Below are positions 54,209 to 64,000 of a stretch of 64,000 bases of DNA, piece after piece. Source of the DNA: Xylaria sp. FL1777 (Eukaryota > Ascomycota > Sordariomycetes > Xylariales > Xylariaceae); the NCBI GenBank assembly GCA_022578965.1, contig MU400541.1, positions 124,001 through 188,000 of the forward strand, written 5' to 3'. The notes under the pieces were generated by a model. That model was given only the letters and a program-made list of their open reading frames with translations, searched no databases and was not told the DNA's origin. The position numbers and the translations under genes were made by a program. The number at the start of each line of letters is the position of its first letter. Positions within the stretch are counted from its first letter, which is position 1.

Positions 54209-56638
54209 ATGGGTGTAAGACAGGCCTTTCGCGAACGGTTCATTCGACTCAAGAAGTTTTACCAGGCCGGCTACCAGGACTCCCAAGGCCGTGATGGCTA
54301 CCGGGCCAGCTTCCGGGCTAGCTACAAGCGTAGCTATATCCGAGCACTTGCGCGAAGGCTTGGCACTTGTACAGTTTGTCTTCATGCCACAGAGATCATC
54401 TTATTTGGCGGACAAAATGAGGATCAGAACGATTCGAATCGCATTCAACTTGGTACTGTGAGCGATATTACATCTAGATCCGTAAAGTGTTTGTCGTGCC
54501 AGGAAATCCTTCTCTTGACCTTTGGCGTCAAAGGGCCTAATCCTGGTATTTCCGATGTCTGCAGCGTCAGTCTGCGCATGGCTTCGTCAGTCGAATATAA
54601 TATCGAGCTTGTGTTTCAAGATGTGGGCAGCTTCATGCCCGAGAACGCTGGGTTTTACGGGGTTACGACAGGTCCTATCATCCGCCGCAGTGACCCAGAA
54701 GCACCTGCGATCACGAAGCTTGATGCTTCTCAGATTGATGTTTCCAAAATCCAAAGATGGCTTCAGTTTTGCGATAAGTCACACGTCAATAAGTGTCATG
54801 TGTTAGACCGAGGACAAAGTCTTCCCAATATGAACCATCTATTACTCGTCGATGTTCAAGATAGCTGCTTGTGTCTGCTGCCCACCACTACGAGATATAT
54901 GACGCTTTCATATGCCTGGGGCGTTCTGCCCGAATCGATACAAACGCAACTTGACAACTTGGAAATTCTCAAGACAAAGCAGGTCCTCGATCCCGACAAG
55001 ACAGAACTGTGTCTCCCACAGACGATTCGCGATGCGATGAAACTGGTACGGCAGCTCGGCGAAAGATATCTATGGGTTGACCGACTATCTATCATCTAAG
55101 ACGACTTCCAAAATAAGAACTTGCATATCATGGTGATGGACTCGATATATGCTAACTCGTATTGCACCATTGTTGCCGCCGACGGCAAGAGTGCTGATTA
55201 CGGATTGCCTGGGGTGCCCTCGGGATCAAAAACAAGAAGCGTCCACCAGGTGCCCCTGAACTTTCCTGGATGTGATTTTTTGGAATATTCAGGCCGCGGG
55301 AATACGACTCCTTATTGTGAAACCCGGGCCTGGATCTTCCAGGAACTACATCTATCGCGCAGATGTATCGTCTTCCAGGCTCAGTCTGTCTTTTGGTCTT
55401 GTCAAGAGGCGAGTTTCGACGAATGCATTCCAAGCAAGCCTGATGGAACCAAATTCCCTCACGCCGACCCCATTTGGAGAAGACCGTCGACAGATACCAT
55501 GGATTTGGAAGCATGGGCTCAGCTGGTTATGAAGTACAACAGCACAAGCTTAACAAACCCGGCTGATGCACATGCAGCTTTCATCGGCATTGAGAATATA
55601 CTGCGACCGCAATTTCCAGGGAACTTCACCTACGGTCTTCCAGAGTACTTTTTTGACTTTGCGATACTGTGGCAGCCGTCTTACCCCCTCACGCGAAGAG
55701 GTGAGACCGAACACTTGTTTCCAACTTGGTCCTGGCTCGCTTGGGAAGGCATTCTCGATGTAATCGGGAAGCCGGAGTACACGACAGAGCCTGTCGTCCA
55801 ATGGGCTCAGTTAGGACGGAGCACGGCCAAGAACGAGTAATCGAAAACGGGTACTTCAAAAAGCTCCGCGACAGAAATCAGGCAGATCGTGTGCCTAATT
55901 CAGGTGGTCTGGCTACCTCCTCCGATAAAGCCGAGCATGATACGTCCCATAACAGTCTTCTCGATAAACTTCGAGACCAGATGTCAACTGTGTCTCGTCA
56001 GAGCATAATACGAGACGATTGGCTTCCAATACTCCGAGTATACGCGCAAAGCGCCACCTTTCTAGTCAGTGGCAAAGGAGAAATGGGGTTCAATAGAAGC
56101 ATAGCTATGCCGGCAACGATTACCGATTTGGATGGAAATTATGCTGGAGTTCTCTTTCTAAACCGAAAACACTCTGACGATGCACCTGAAGGGGCTAAGT
56201 GCAAGCTCATTGCCATCTCGAAGGGAACGATGACTCGGGATATACCGTCCACGGTCAGCATTAACACCGCAGAACTGATTATGAATATGTAAAAACTGAT
56301 GAGCAAAATAGGAAGCCTCGGGGGCGACTGCGAACACTGCATCCGACGACGATGCCGATAGCAATGAGGCCAATGACTATAGAGCGCCGGACTGGAAAGA
56401 CTTCCTCCGTTTACATAAAGAGTCCCTGCGTTCACGGGAATCAAAGACGATCAGGCATTCCGGACGGGGGTTCGAGTCGAGCAGTGACCGAAATCACTAC
56501 AACTATTATAATGTTTTCTGGATCATGAGGGACGATGAAAAGCCGGGGCCGACATACGTCCGAGAGGCATGTGGGCGGGTCGAGAAGGATGTATGGGAGC
56601 GACAGAGAGCCAAGACAGAGGAAATATGGTTATGCTAG
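54209..56638 (+). pseudogene. decayed HET-domain gene (premature stop plus two frame changes)
   Basis: Homology to HET proteins extends over about 2.4 kb but not in one frame. Frame A carries MGVRQAFRERFIRLKKFYQA, the HET segments MTLSYAWGVLPESIQT and RDAMKLVRQLGERYLWVDRL, then TAA at 55097-55099 where family members have Gln. The same frame continues with DDFQNKNLHIMVMDSIYANS, YCTIVAADG and FPTWSWLAWEG to a stop at 55840. Coding then runs in a second frame (ENGYFKKLRDRNQADRVPNS to a stop at 56292) and returns to frame A for a typical HET C-terminus (NHYNYYNVFWIMRDDEKPGP) ending at 56638. The Gln-to-stop change is C to T in a CpA context, as RIP produces. No splice signals explain the frame changes. 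Non-functional unless assembly errors are responsible. Confidence 0.82.
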
Positions 56639-57789
56639 ACTCGCGATTAGCTAGAGATTTGCGTCGCAAAGAGTGTACTTGAATATAACATGCTTCCTAG
56701 ACGGCGGCCTTGTTCTTGGACCTCGGAATTCGACAATACAGGTCTGGCATTGGGTGGCGACCGACATAGAGTCCGGCGTGATAACGCATCGGTTTGGTCG
56801 CGACGTGGCTGTTTTTATGAAAGCTGGAAGCATACGTTCATTAGCCTATCGCGATATGTATTGGCTACTAAGCTAGGCCTAGAGATCGAATGCCTATTTC
56901 GGTATGCCGTCTAGTGATCCCATTCTTCGAAACGGAGAATACCCTACATGGTAATGTTAAGAACTAAAAGGTTAGAAGGCAGCACTATGATCAAACAGGG
57001 TGAGAGCTCATTACATTCTGATTAATGCATCTTTGTGCCCATCAGTCCAAGTCGATAAAGGGAGCCAAGAACGATTTGATGCGACTAGTTGTTGATGATT
57101 AACGCGTTAGGATAGGGACCCAATGATGCGAGTGCGTTTTCGGGGCAAACACCATGTTTTTAACAGGGATGTAAGTCACCCGGGGTAACCATGACTGACA
57201 GTGCTAGACTGCTGACTGCTGGGCGATCCATTTAGCGATTCCAGCGACTAACATGGCATCCTTCATATGCTTCACTCGACCAAGCATTGTTCATATTCAC
57301 TTTCAAGACACCTAGTTCGAGTTCGCATTGGCCTCGGGAGTGGGTACGAAACCAGCCTCTTTAGCTGTTGGATTTGGCGACATGGCAACAAGCACTTTCG
57401 CCCGCCGCAACAGGCCACACAATATCTCTTCAGCATCTTCTCCCCGCGCATAGACGCCACAAATCGAGGTAGCAGCCATCTGTGATCACTCTCTAGTATC
57501 CTTTCCCTAGAACACCCCGGTTGCGCATCGATGTCTTTCATGTAGCACTTTTGCATTGATCTACTCCTTGTCTGTCTACCATGTTTGTGACCGCTCGAAG
57601 TAGCGGACCAGTCTTTTGCGATAAACTCCGTTATTCCCCCCTCTTGACGAACCTGTGACGCTATTTCCTTGAACTCGGCTAGGAATCTCCCCATTTAGAT
57701 GTTCATTGTCCCGCAGTCAAGTTTTCTAGTTGCTGTCCCTGTCCTCGGTTGGTAGAAGTCTTGTATGGATGTTGAGGGTCGTGAAGCCC
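56639..57789. other. intergenic, doubtful ORF
   Basis: About 1.15 kb. A 140-codon minus frame (57272-57694) is basic and cysteine-bearing but unrecognised and not called as a gene. Confidence 0.45.
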
Positions 57790-58615
57790 CTATTCACCGT
57801 TGTTGGAAACAGCCGCCGGGAAATATAGGTGATCATCATCGAAGCTACGGGCCTTTTCAAAATCTTTGCGGTATTTCAAAATTTTGTTCTCTTGGCTCTT
57901 CAAACTTGGGCTAGGATGAGCATGTGACGAGGATCTAGAGACTGTGCGGCTCTGGGGCTCTCCTGTAGTCTGGCATATAATTTTTTGTTTCACAGCCTCA
58001 GGTTGTTGAGGGGAAGCAACCGGATCCTTCTATTTATGGGTTAGTATTGGCTAGATGAAAGCTTTGTCCATAATATTAAGTTAGACCTCTTACCTTTGGG
58101 CTCAAACTCGGTGCCCCTTGGCCGGAACCTATGGGCATCTGTTGGGGGGGTTGCTGTGGCTGTTGCTGTCCGCCATAGAATGGTGCAGGTTGTGGGATAC
58201 CAGGAGCGCCCATTGGCTGCTGTGTTTGATACATCTGTTGGTAACCTCCATAACTGCTAAATGAAGGCATAGGGTAAAGAGCATGAAACATCGCTGGCAT
58301 CATTTGGGATTGTTGGTATTGCTGTCCATATGAGTTTGGTAGTATCTGCGGTACGACAGGGAAACCAAATTGGACCCAACCTCCTCGGCTGCCTTTGCTA
58401 TTAGCACCCAGACCAGGAGGCGGCGTACGGTACTGTCCTGGTCCCTGTGGATTTTTCCAATTATGTCCTTGCTGACGTTGCTTGGCCTTCTGTTCGGTAG
58501 GGCGAGTGGCACTAAACTCATTTGCCTTGGGGTCGAGCGATGAGTTAGATTTTGGTGATGACTGCAGATCATGCTCGCTCTTTCGGCGGTCCTCATTTTC
58601 CCGTCGGCTAGCCAT
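57790..58615 (-). CDS. Pro/Gln/Gly-rich disordered protein
   Basis: Exons complement(57790..58029, 58094..58615), 253 residues. The 64-bp intron (GTAAGA...AATAG, branch ACTAAC) joins in phase 0 as LSPK/KDPVASPQQPEAVK. Residues 1-75 are charged (MASRRENEDRRKSEHDLQSS). Residues about 75-165 are a prion-like Tyr/Gln/Pro/Gly/Met-rich stretch (SYGQQYQQSQMMPAMF, YGGYQQMYQTQQPMGAPG). The tail is Ser-rich, then acidic/aromatic. No folded domain is recognised. The splice site and uniform codon frame argue for a real gene. Such sequences occur in RNA-granule proteins and in retroelement Gag remnants; no integrase or polymerase is nearby. Confidence 0.6.
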
Positions 58616-59715
58616 TTTGTTTAAGCCAAATAGAACTAATGTGACTGTTGCTTAAATTAGTCAAAGCAAGGCACTCTCACGCCTTGGCTAGAAAAAGTGG
58701 TATATATGCCTAAGCTGCAAAACGATAAATTGGGTGGATTTTCAGAATGGTAAAAGAAAGAAATTGGGAAAAAAAGTGTTTAAAATTTCAGCAGCTTACC
58801 TAGAGCAACTGTTATGCCAATTCTTGTGCAGTGAATCAGTGAGCGATGGTAGCTGATAACAACGTAGTAGAGAATAGAGCTGGTATAGCCGCGCACTCAT
58901 ATGGAGAGATTTGCCTGGTTAGCTTCTGAAAACAGAGGGTTGTCTACGGGACGCAAAGAGTTCTTAAATAAATTTTCAAATAGTGAAGAAGTACTTAGGT
59001 GAGAGCTGTTAGTCCAGCCCATACGTCCGAAATAGATTTGTTTGCAGCTTTAGTTCCAAGGGATGCTAGGGGAGCATCAAGAATGAGTACAGGGCTATTG
59101 TTTGAGGAAGAAATACAAAATATTAAGCAAACAATATGCTAGTGTGTCTATAAGTGGGGTTGTCATGATAGAATGAAGATGATGTTTGTGTCTGAGGCTC
59201 ATGTTTCGTATTGTTTCAATTCAGAGGGAGAAGGTATTGAGGTGTCAATGAACAGAACATAAATTAGTAATCTTGCTTAAGCTGTGAATCTAAAAGAAAC
59301 AGTCTTTTTAAGAAAAGCTTCAAGTATAACCCCATTATTTTTGACCACGTCAGTGCACCTGTTGGATAGAACTTGAAGGTTAGAAGTTCAAACTTGCTAA
59401 ATAAAAGAAAAATCATCTTGGCAAATAAATAAATCTCACCTTATAATCCATTTGGTCAGTTTCTGGTCCTCAAGTTCTTAATCCAGGCATGGAATTGAAT
59501 TCAGCGTTGTTGGCTAAGCATGAAAATTCCGGAATGGTCCCACACTGGCGTACAAAGATAGTAGAGTGGATGCAGGCAAAAGGAATTAGTTATTGTTGAA
59601 TAAACCTTTAAAACAAGACTTTAAGTTCAGCAGAGGGGGTTAGCTGACCAATAGTGTTGCTGAGAACGAAATATATTAGAGTAAATCCCGAATAGCTGCC
59701 CGGCAACTCGGCGGG

Positions 59716-59751
<36 letters not shown>

Positions 59752-59754
59752 CGG

Positions 59755-59808
<54 letters not shown>

Positions 59809-61648
59809 NNNNNNNNNNCTGATAACGAAATATATTAGAGTAAATCCCGAATATCTGCCCGGCAACTCACCCCCCCCCCCCCCCCCCCCCTTACCTATTT
59901 GTCGCGTTTAGGTGTGTAAACGCTTAGTCATATGGAAGTTGGCCAGTGCACTCTCCAGAAGGGCTCATGTGAACAGTCTCTAAAAGATCTAAGTTCTAGA
60001 AGCTAGCTAGTTAATAACAAATGCAAAGATAGTAATATATATAGGCTCATTGGGCTTATGGTTCAGCTGAGCCGGTATCCACTCCAACGTGACAATATTT
60101 TATTGTGATAACTTTGGCAGGTATTCTTTCAGCGTATGTGTTCATTGGTTTGTTCATTTCTCAGCCGTTTACATGTTATGAGTATGACAGACAGTCTGAA
60201 ATAGCCATGAAGATCGGATGAAAAACACCCAGTCCAAATATGACAAAAACTAAAAGGAGGTTTTAGATATCCAACTTCAATCAGGTACACAATAGATCAT
60301 TTTGCTACAGAGGCGAGTAATGTATTTTCAAAGATATATTCTAAGATACACATGCATATACACCGACGAGGAGCTTCTCTTTGCTAGAATGCACTCTAGC
60401 AATAGACCGATCTTTGAGAAATTAAACTCAGCGTGCTAACCTTAGCTAGCATCAATAAATTCACTTCCTTAAGCTCCCCATTCTACTTATAACAGCTAGG
60501 GTAAAAGATACCTCTTGCGAGTTCAGACCTTTACGCCTGGGGCTTAAACCCGTCATATTACCGGAAGGGGTTGTTCATAGCTCTGCGGTGAACCTATCAG
60601 GCTGAAATTACTTTCTGCTCATATATCAGTGCAACCCTTCTCTAAAGACGACGTATGGTTAAGCGTCTTGAGATTTATCCAATATACTCCTATAGCAGAG
60701 CTAAAATATTGAAACAGGCGCCTTGTTTAGCCTTTAGATCGCCTAGGTTATATTTTCAACTAACGCTAGCAATCATAAGAGCCGAATATAGCTGAAAAAC
60801 GACTACGAATGGGCAGACGAACAGGTAGAATCCTAACATGGTAAGTATCATAGAAAATTCCGGTGTTGGTTATTCTCCATCTGCTCACTGGACTTATTGA
60901 TATATAACTACACGTGCTAACTCACACGACCTCTGAGACGGTATGTATACTAAAGAGCGGTGGTCGACGTACTGGTACGAAAAATCACCGGCCTCTAACA
61001 GGTATATATTGCGTAACGCTGATGATGCAAGCCAAGACAGAAAACATGGAAACAGCCAATAGACACAGAACCTATCCAAGCTCCAAATCAGACACTGGCG
61101 TAGTTAAATCCCCGATACAACGACAAAATGCAACAACAAGTATATTTTGGTTGGATAGGGTCATATCGGCACCCCTATCGTTTTACTTCACAGTTAACCG
61201 CTAGTACTGGCCTGTCTTCTAAGTAAATTCGAAGGTTGTTTTGATATAAATTTTGATAGCTACCCAGTTTATAGTATCTGAAACCTTTTTTTCTACTTTG
61301 ATGTGTTGCCTATTAATCTATAAAGCTCTTCATTAGCTGTTCTCGAGACCCCTAGTGTAAGGCCCTATAAAGTTTCGGGCTTCTCGGTCGCAGTCTGTGA
61401 CATATTGGTTGCATACGCATATGCGTATTGCTTACACACCAACCCAGCCGAGTCTTGTTATCGTGATTGAAAATCCTCCCAGTACGAAAAACGCAGGTAG
61501 TAACGTCGCGCATTTCGTCACCTCACTCGCTGTACGTAGTCATGCCTCTTCCTTTTATTTTCATCTGCGATATGTCGCCCTGCTCCTATATAATTTCCCT
61601 TTCGGAATATGTCCATGCGTTGTTTCTCTCATGATCTTTACATAGACA
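58616..61648. other. AT-rich intergenic containing assembly gap
   Basis: About 3 kb without supported genes. It holds the 50-bp duplicated ends, the poly-G tract and the N gap. Short ORFs at 60894-61204 and 61397-61645 have no features. Confidence 0.5.
59660..59890. other. assembly gap with duplicated flank and poly-G artefact
   Basis: A 50-bp segment at 59660-59709 recurs at 59819-59868 with two differences; both are G on the left and T on the right. The left copy runs into about 90 bases of G (59717-59806) broken only by two C; then ten N (59809-59818), then the second copy and C21 (59870-59890). The layout suggests two contigs ending in the same C-tract, with dark-cycle G calls on the left. 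The true sequence is probably one copy of the 50 bp followed by the C tract. Confidence 0.8.
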
Positions 61649-64000
61649 ATGTACACCATATTCGCGAACGGAGATGCCAATGTTGCCGGATTAGGTCAGC
61701 CTCCTAAACCTCCTCCACCAGAGAAGTCTCGCCGTAAACGATCCCAAGTAACTCGGGCTTGTGATTGGTGTCGTGTACACCGTATTCGATGTGACAATAG
61801 CCGCCCGTGTTCGAGATGCATCGAAAGAGACGGAGAGTGCACCATCCAGGGGAAGACGGACGTCCGCACGAGCGCACCTCAAGCCTACCGAACTATCGAG
61901 CGGCTTGAGAGGCGTGTTCGTGAGTTGGAACAACAGCTTGAGAACTACCGCAGCGTGACACGCCCAGATGATTCCTCTCATGCGCCCCCCCACACTCCTA
62001 TCAGTCGACCTTCGTCCGCTCCTGAAAGGGATAGCTCTTTTGAGCTTCACAGAGGTCATCACGAAGAAAATAGTCGCGTATTAGTGCATGAAGGAATCTT
62101 CATACGCACCAAACATTACAAGTATGGGACGTGGTATGGTCCTGGATCCCTATACTATTTCATCAGGCGTGTAAACGATTTTTTGAACTCAACCATGCCT
62201 CAAAGCCGTTCAATTAATCTGATGCTTCCCGACCCTGAGGAAAGTTTATTTGATGAGCCGGTTCAGAATGGTGTCGGCAGCCAGAATAGTCCTGCGGTTC
62301 CCGCTATTTGGAATGGCCTATTCACCACAGGTGACGCGCTAACACCAACGCAGGAAGAGTACGTATTTTGTCCGTGTTTATTTTCCCTTCACTCTTTGAT
62401 AGAATTTGCCCTTCCTGTTCATATTTCTACTAGCAATATAGGAATCGCAAGCTGGGATCTGTGAATTAGGGGTTTTGACTTTCAATCTCAAAATAGGTAT
62501 TTTATCAGCCTATACTGGCATTCCTATCACACCACCCTTTTCGTGCTTGATGAGACCGCGTTCAAAGAGCAATACAATTCCTTATGGACAACGAAGGGCC
62601 AAGAGCGCAAGCCTTCCGCACTCGTCGATATCATTATTGCACTATGCGTGCAATACGGTATGGCATCAAAACCTGGCCTTAGTTGTAACTCGACATGCGC
62701 TAAAGTCGATGGCCGTGACCCAACCCTGATTAGTCGATGGTATTTTCAACGCTGTCAAGCACTGCTTGCCAGTCAACTAGAAACTCCTACCTTAACTACA
62801 TTACAATGTCAGATCTTATCAGCAGCATATCTCTGTTGTGGGTGTTTCCCCAACATGGGAGATAGTGCTTGTGCCTTAGCAGTAAGGACAGCCTATATGC
62901 TAGGTCTTCATCTCGAGCCACCATTAGATATGCCAAAACGACAGAGAGAGATACGAAAGCGCTTGTGGTGGGCGGTGTACATCCAAGATAGCAAGTTCAG
63001 TATGAAACTCGGCCGCCCATTTCTAGTAGACCCTTCAAACGCTACTTGTAATCTGCCGGGAGATGATCGAGAGGAGGCACAATCTTCTGGTTCTCTTTTC
63101 ACTCCTGTTGGAGACAGCGTTACGTGGCTCACCTTCAACGTTGAACATATTAAACTCTTTCAGTCATTCCGGGCAGCCTACAACGCGTTCTACAGGGGAC
63201 CCGGTGCTATCAGCATCTTCATTGATGACGCTGATAAGGACGTGTCAGAGTCAATTGAGTCTCAAGCAAACTTCATGATTCCCTATTTAGAACGCATAGA
63301 AGACTGGATAGAGGGGGTGCCGGAGACTCTCACGACGAAGCGCTCTAACGATGGGATCCGGTTTTCAACTGATGGTTCCTCACTTGAAATTGAAGAGTTT
63401 GCATCTCTCTGGCTGCAACGACAACGGCTGCTGCTAGAATTGACATATCATCATTTATCTATAAACCTCTATCGTCCGTTCATCCGGTTCGGCATTTGGT
63501 CCGCAAACACTCCAATTGCAGACAAGAACGCTACGCAGTGCGCCGCTCACGCGATAACCCTGACTCATGCTATGCATCATGTCATCGAGTCAACGTCCAT
63601 TCTCCAAGGATGGAATGAGGCGTTCCAGTGGCAGTGGAATGCCACGGTGTCTCTCTTAGGCTTTTTATTTGCTTACCCGAGTCACCCTCTGAGCCCGATT
63701 GCGTGGACCGCAATTGACCTCTCTTTCGCCGTATTTGAGATGTTTGGGAAAAGCCTGGCCGCTGCGGCTAAGGCAGTGAGCATCACGCGGGATCTCAGTG
63801 CCCAAGTCGATCTGCTCACCAAGCGAAGACTCGGCTTCGATAATTCGATTCCAACCCAACAGGAACAGCCCCGATCCCAAGAGGGCCTCCAATTAGAATT
63901 TGAGAACTCAACTGGTAATCCCACGTGTGGAAGTTCAGACGAAGTGAACACAGGCTTAATTCATGGTCTGCTATCTCAATCAATGGACATGGCTTATTCT
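61649..64000 (+). CDS. Zn2Cys6 transcription factor, 3' end outside the window
   Basis: Exon 1 61649..62358, intron 62359..62496 (GTACGT...AAATAG), exon 2 62497..>64000; at least 738 residues and open at the edge. The zinc cluster is at residues 38-64: C38-x2-C41-x6-C48-x5-C54-x2-C57-x6-C64 (ACDWCRVHRIRCDNSRPCSR), followed by a coiled-coil dimerisation helix (TIERLERRVRELEQQLENY). The junction restores PTQEE/YFISLYWHSYHTTLF, the start of the fungal-specific TF domain. Later segments AVRTAYMLGLHLEPP and RKRLWWAVYIQDSKFSMKLG, and GRPFLVDPS, match PF04082. A general resemblance to xylanolytic-activator-type regulators is noted, but no target gene is visible. Zinc-binding residues are complete. 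Confidence 0.9.

Noticed and set aside
59608..59865. Poly-proline ORF
   Set aside because: It is a translation of the poly-G artefact and crosses the N gap.
1..64000. CRISPR arrays, bacterial operons, polyketide or peptide synthases, integrases or transposases
   Set aside because: None seen on either strand; the window is eukaryotic and holds no megasynthase or intact autonomous element.

Overview
The window is nuclear DNA of a filamentous ascomycete (Pezizomycotina, most likely a Sordariomycete). The evidence is: genes split by 54-180 bp introns with fungal GTRNGT donors, CTRAY branch points and YAG acceptors; two Zn2Cys6 regulators; HET-domain genes; a SAT4-type rhodopsin-domain protein; and a RIP-like stop mutation. 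The species itself cannot be read from the sequence. All gene structures below were joined by hand from splice signals plus reading-frame continuity. Where the conceptual junction restores a known family motif, that is stated.

Layout. 0-8.2 kb is accessory and gene-poor: two unrecognised ORFs, a two-exon serine-hydrolase of the beta-lactamase/transesterase family, one copy of a dispersed repeat and a perfect 11-bp hairpin. 8.2-14.4 kb is conserved core: five-exon RPL16 (uL13), a membrane-anchored UBL-BAG co-chaperone and a dithiol glutaredoxin, separated by intergenic DNA rich in the palindrome TACCTAGGTA and a small tandem array.

16.3-27.1 kb is a compact six-gene set: FAD dehydrogenase of the tricarballylate-dehydrogenase type, Zn2Cys6 regulator, class II aldolase, NADPH:quinone oxidoreductase, dicarboxylate-lactonase-like amidohydrolase, and a JEN-type carboxylate/H+ symporter. 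Two divergent promoters lie inside it. I read it as a catabolic cluster for an imported di- or tricarboxylate or its lactone: import, lactone opening, flavin oxidation, retro-aldol cleavage and enone/quinone reduction under a local regulator. The substrate is inference.

29.3-42.2 kb mixes accessory and core genes: six-exon rhodopsin-domain membrane protein, amino-acid permease, CCL1-type cyclin of TFIIH, FAD monooxygenase, AIM18-like mitochondrial protein and a SAM methyltransferase. A second, inverted copy of the dispersed repeat lies at 42.8-43.1 kb.

43.7-56.6 kb looks like an allorecognition/innate-immunity neighbourhood. It holds a 1040-residue protein that joins a STAND/NLR-type N-terminal domain to a Cdc24-like CH-DH-PH body whose DH core is degenerate and whose PB1 is absent, an intact 847-residue HET protein, and a decayed second HET gene. 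This fusion is the most unusual single gene in the window. 57.8-64 kb is AT-rich with one Pro/Gln-rich protein, an assembly gap flanked by a duplicated 50-bp end and a poly-G artefact, and a second Zn2Cys6 regulator running off the end.
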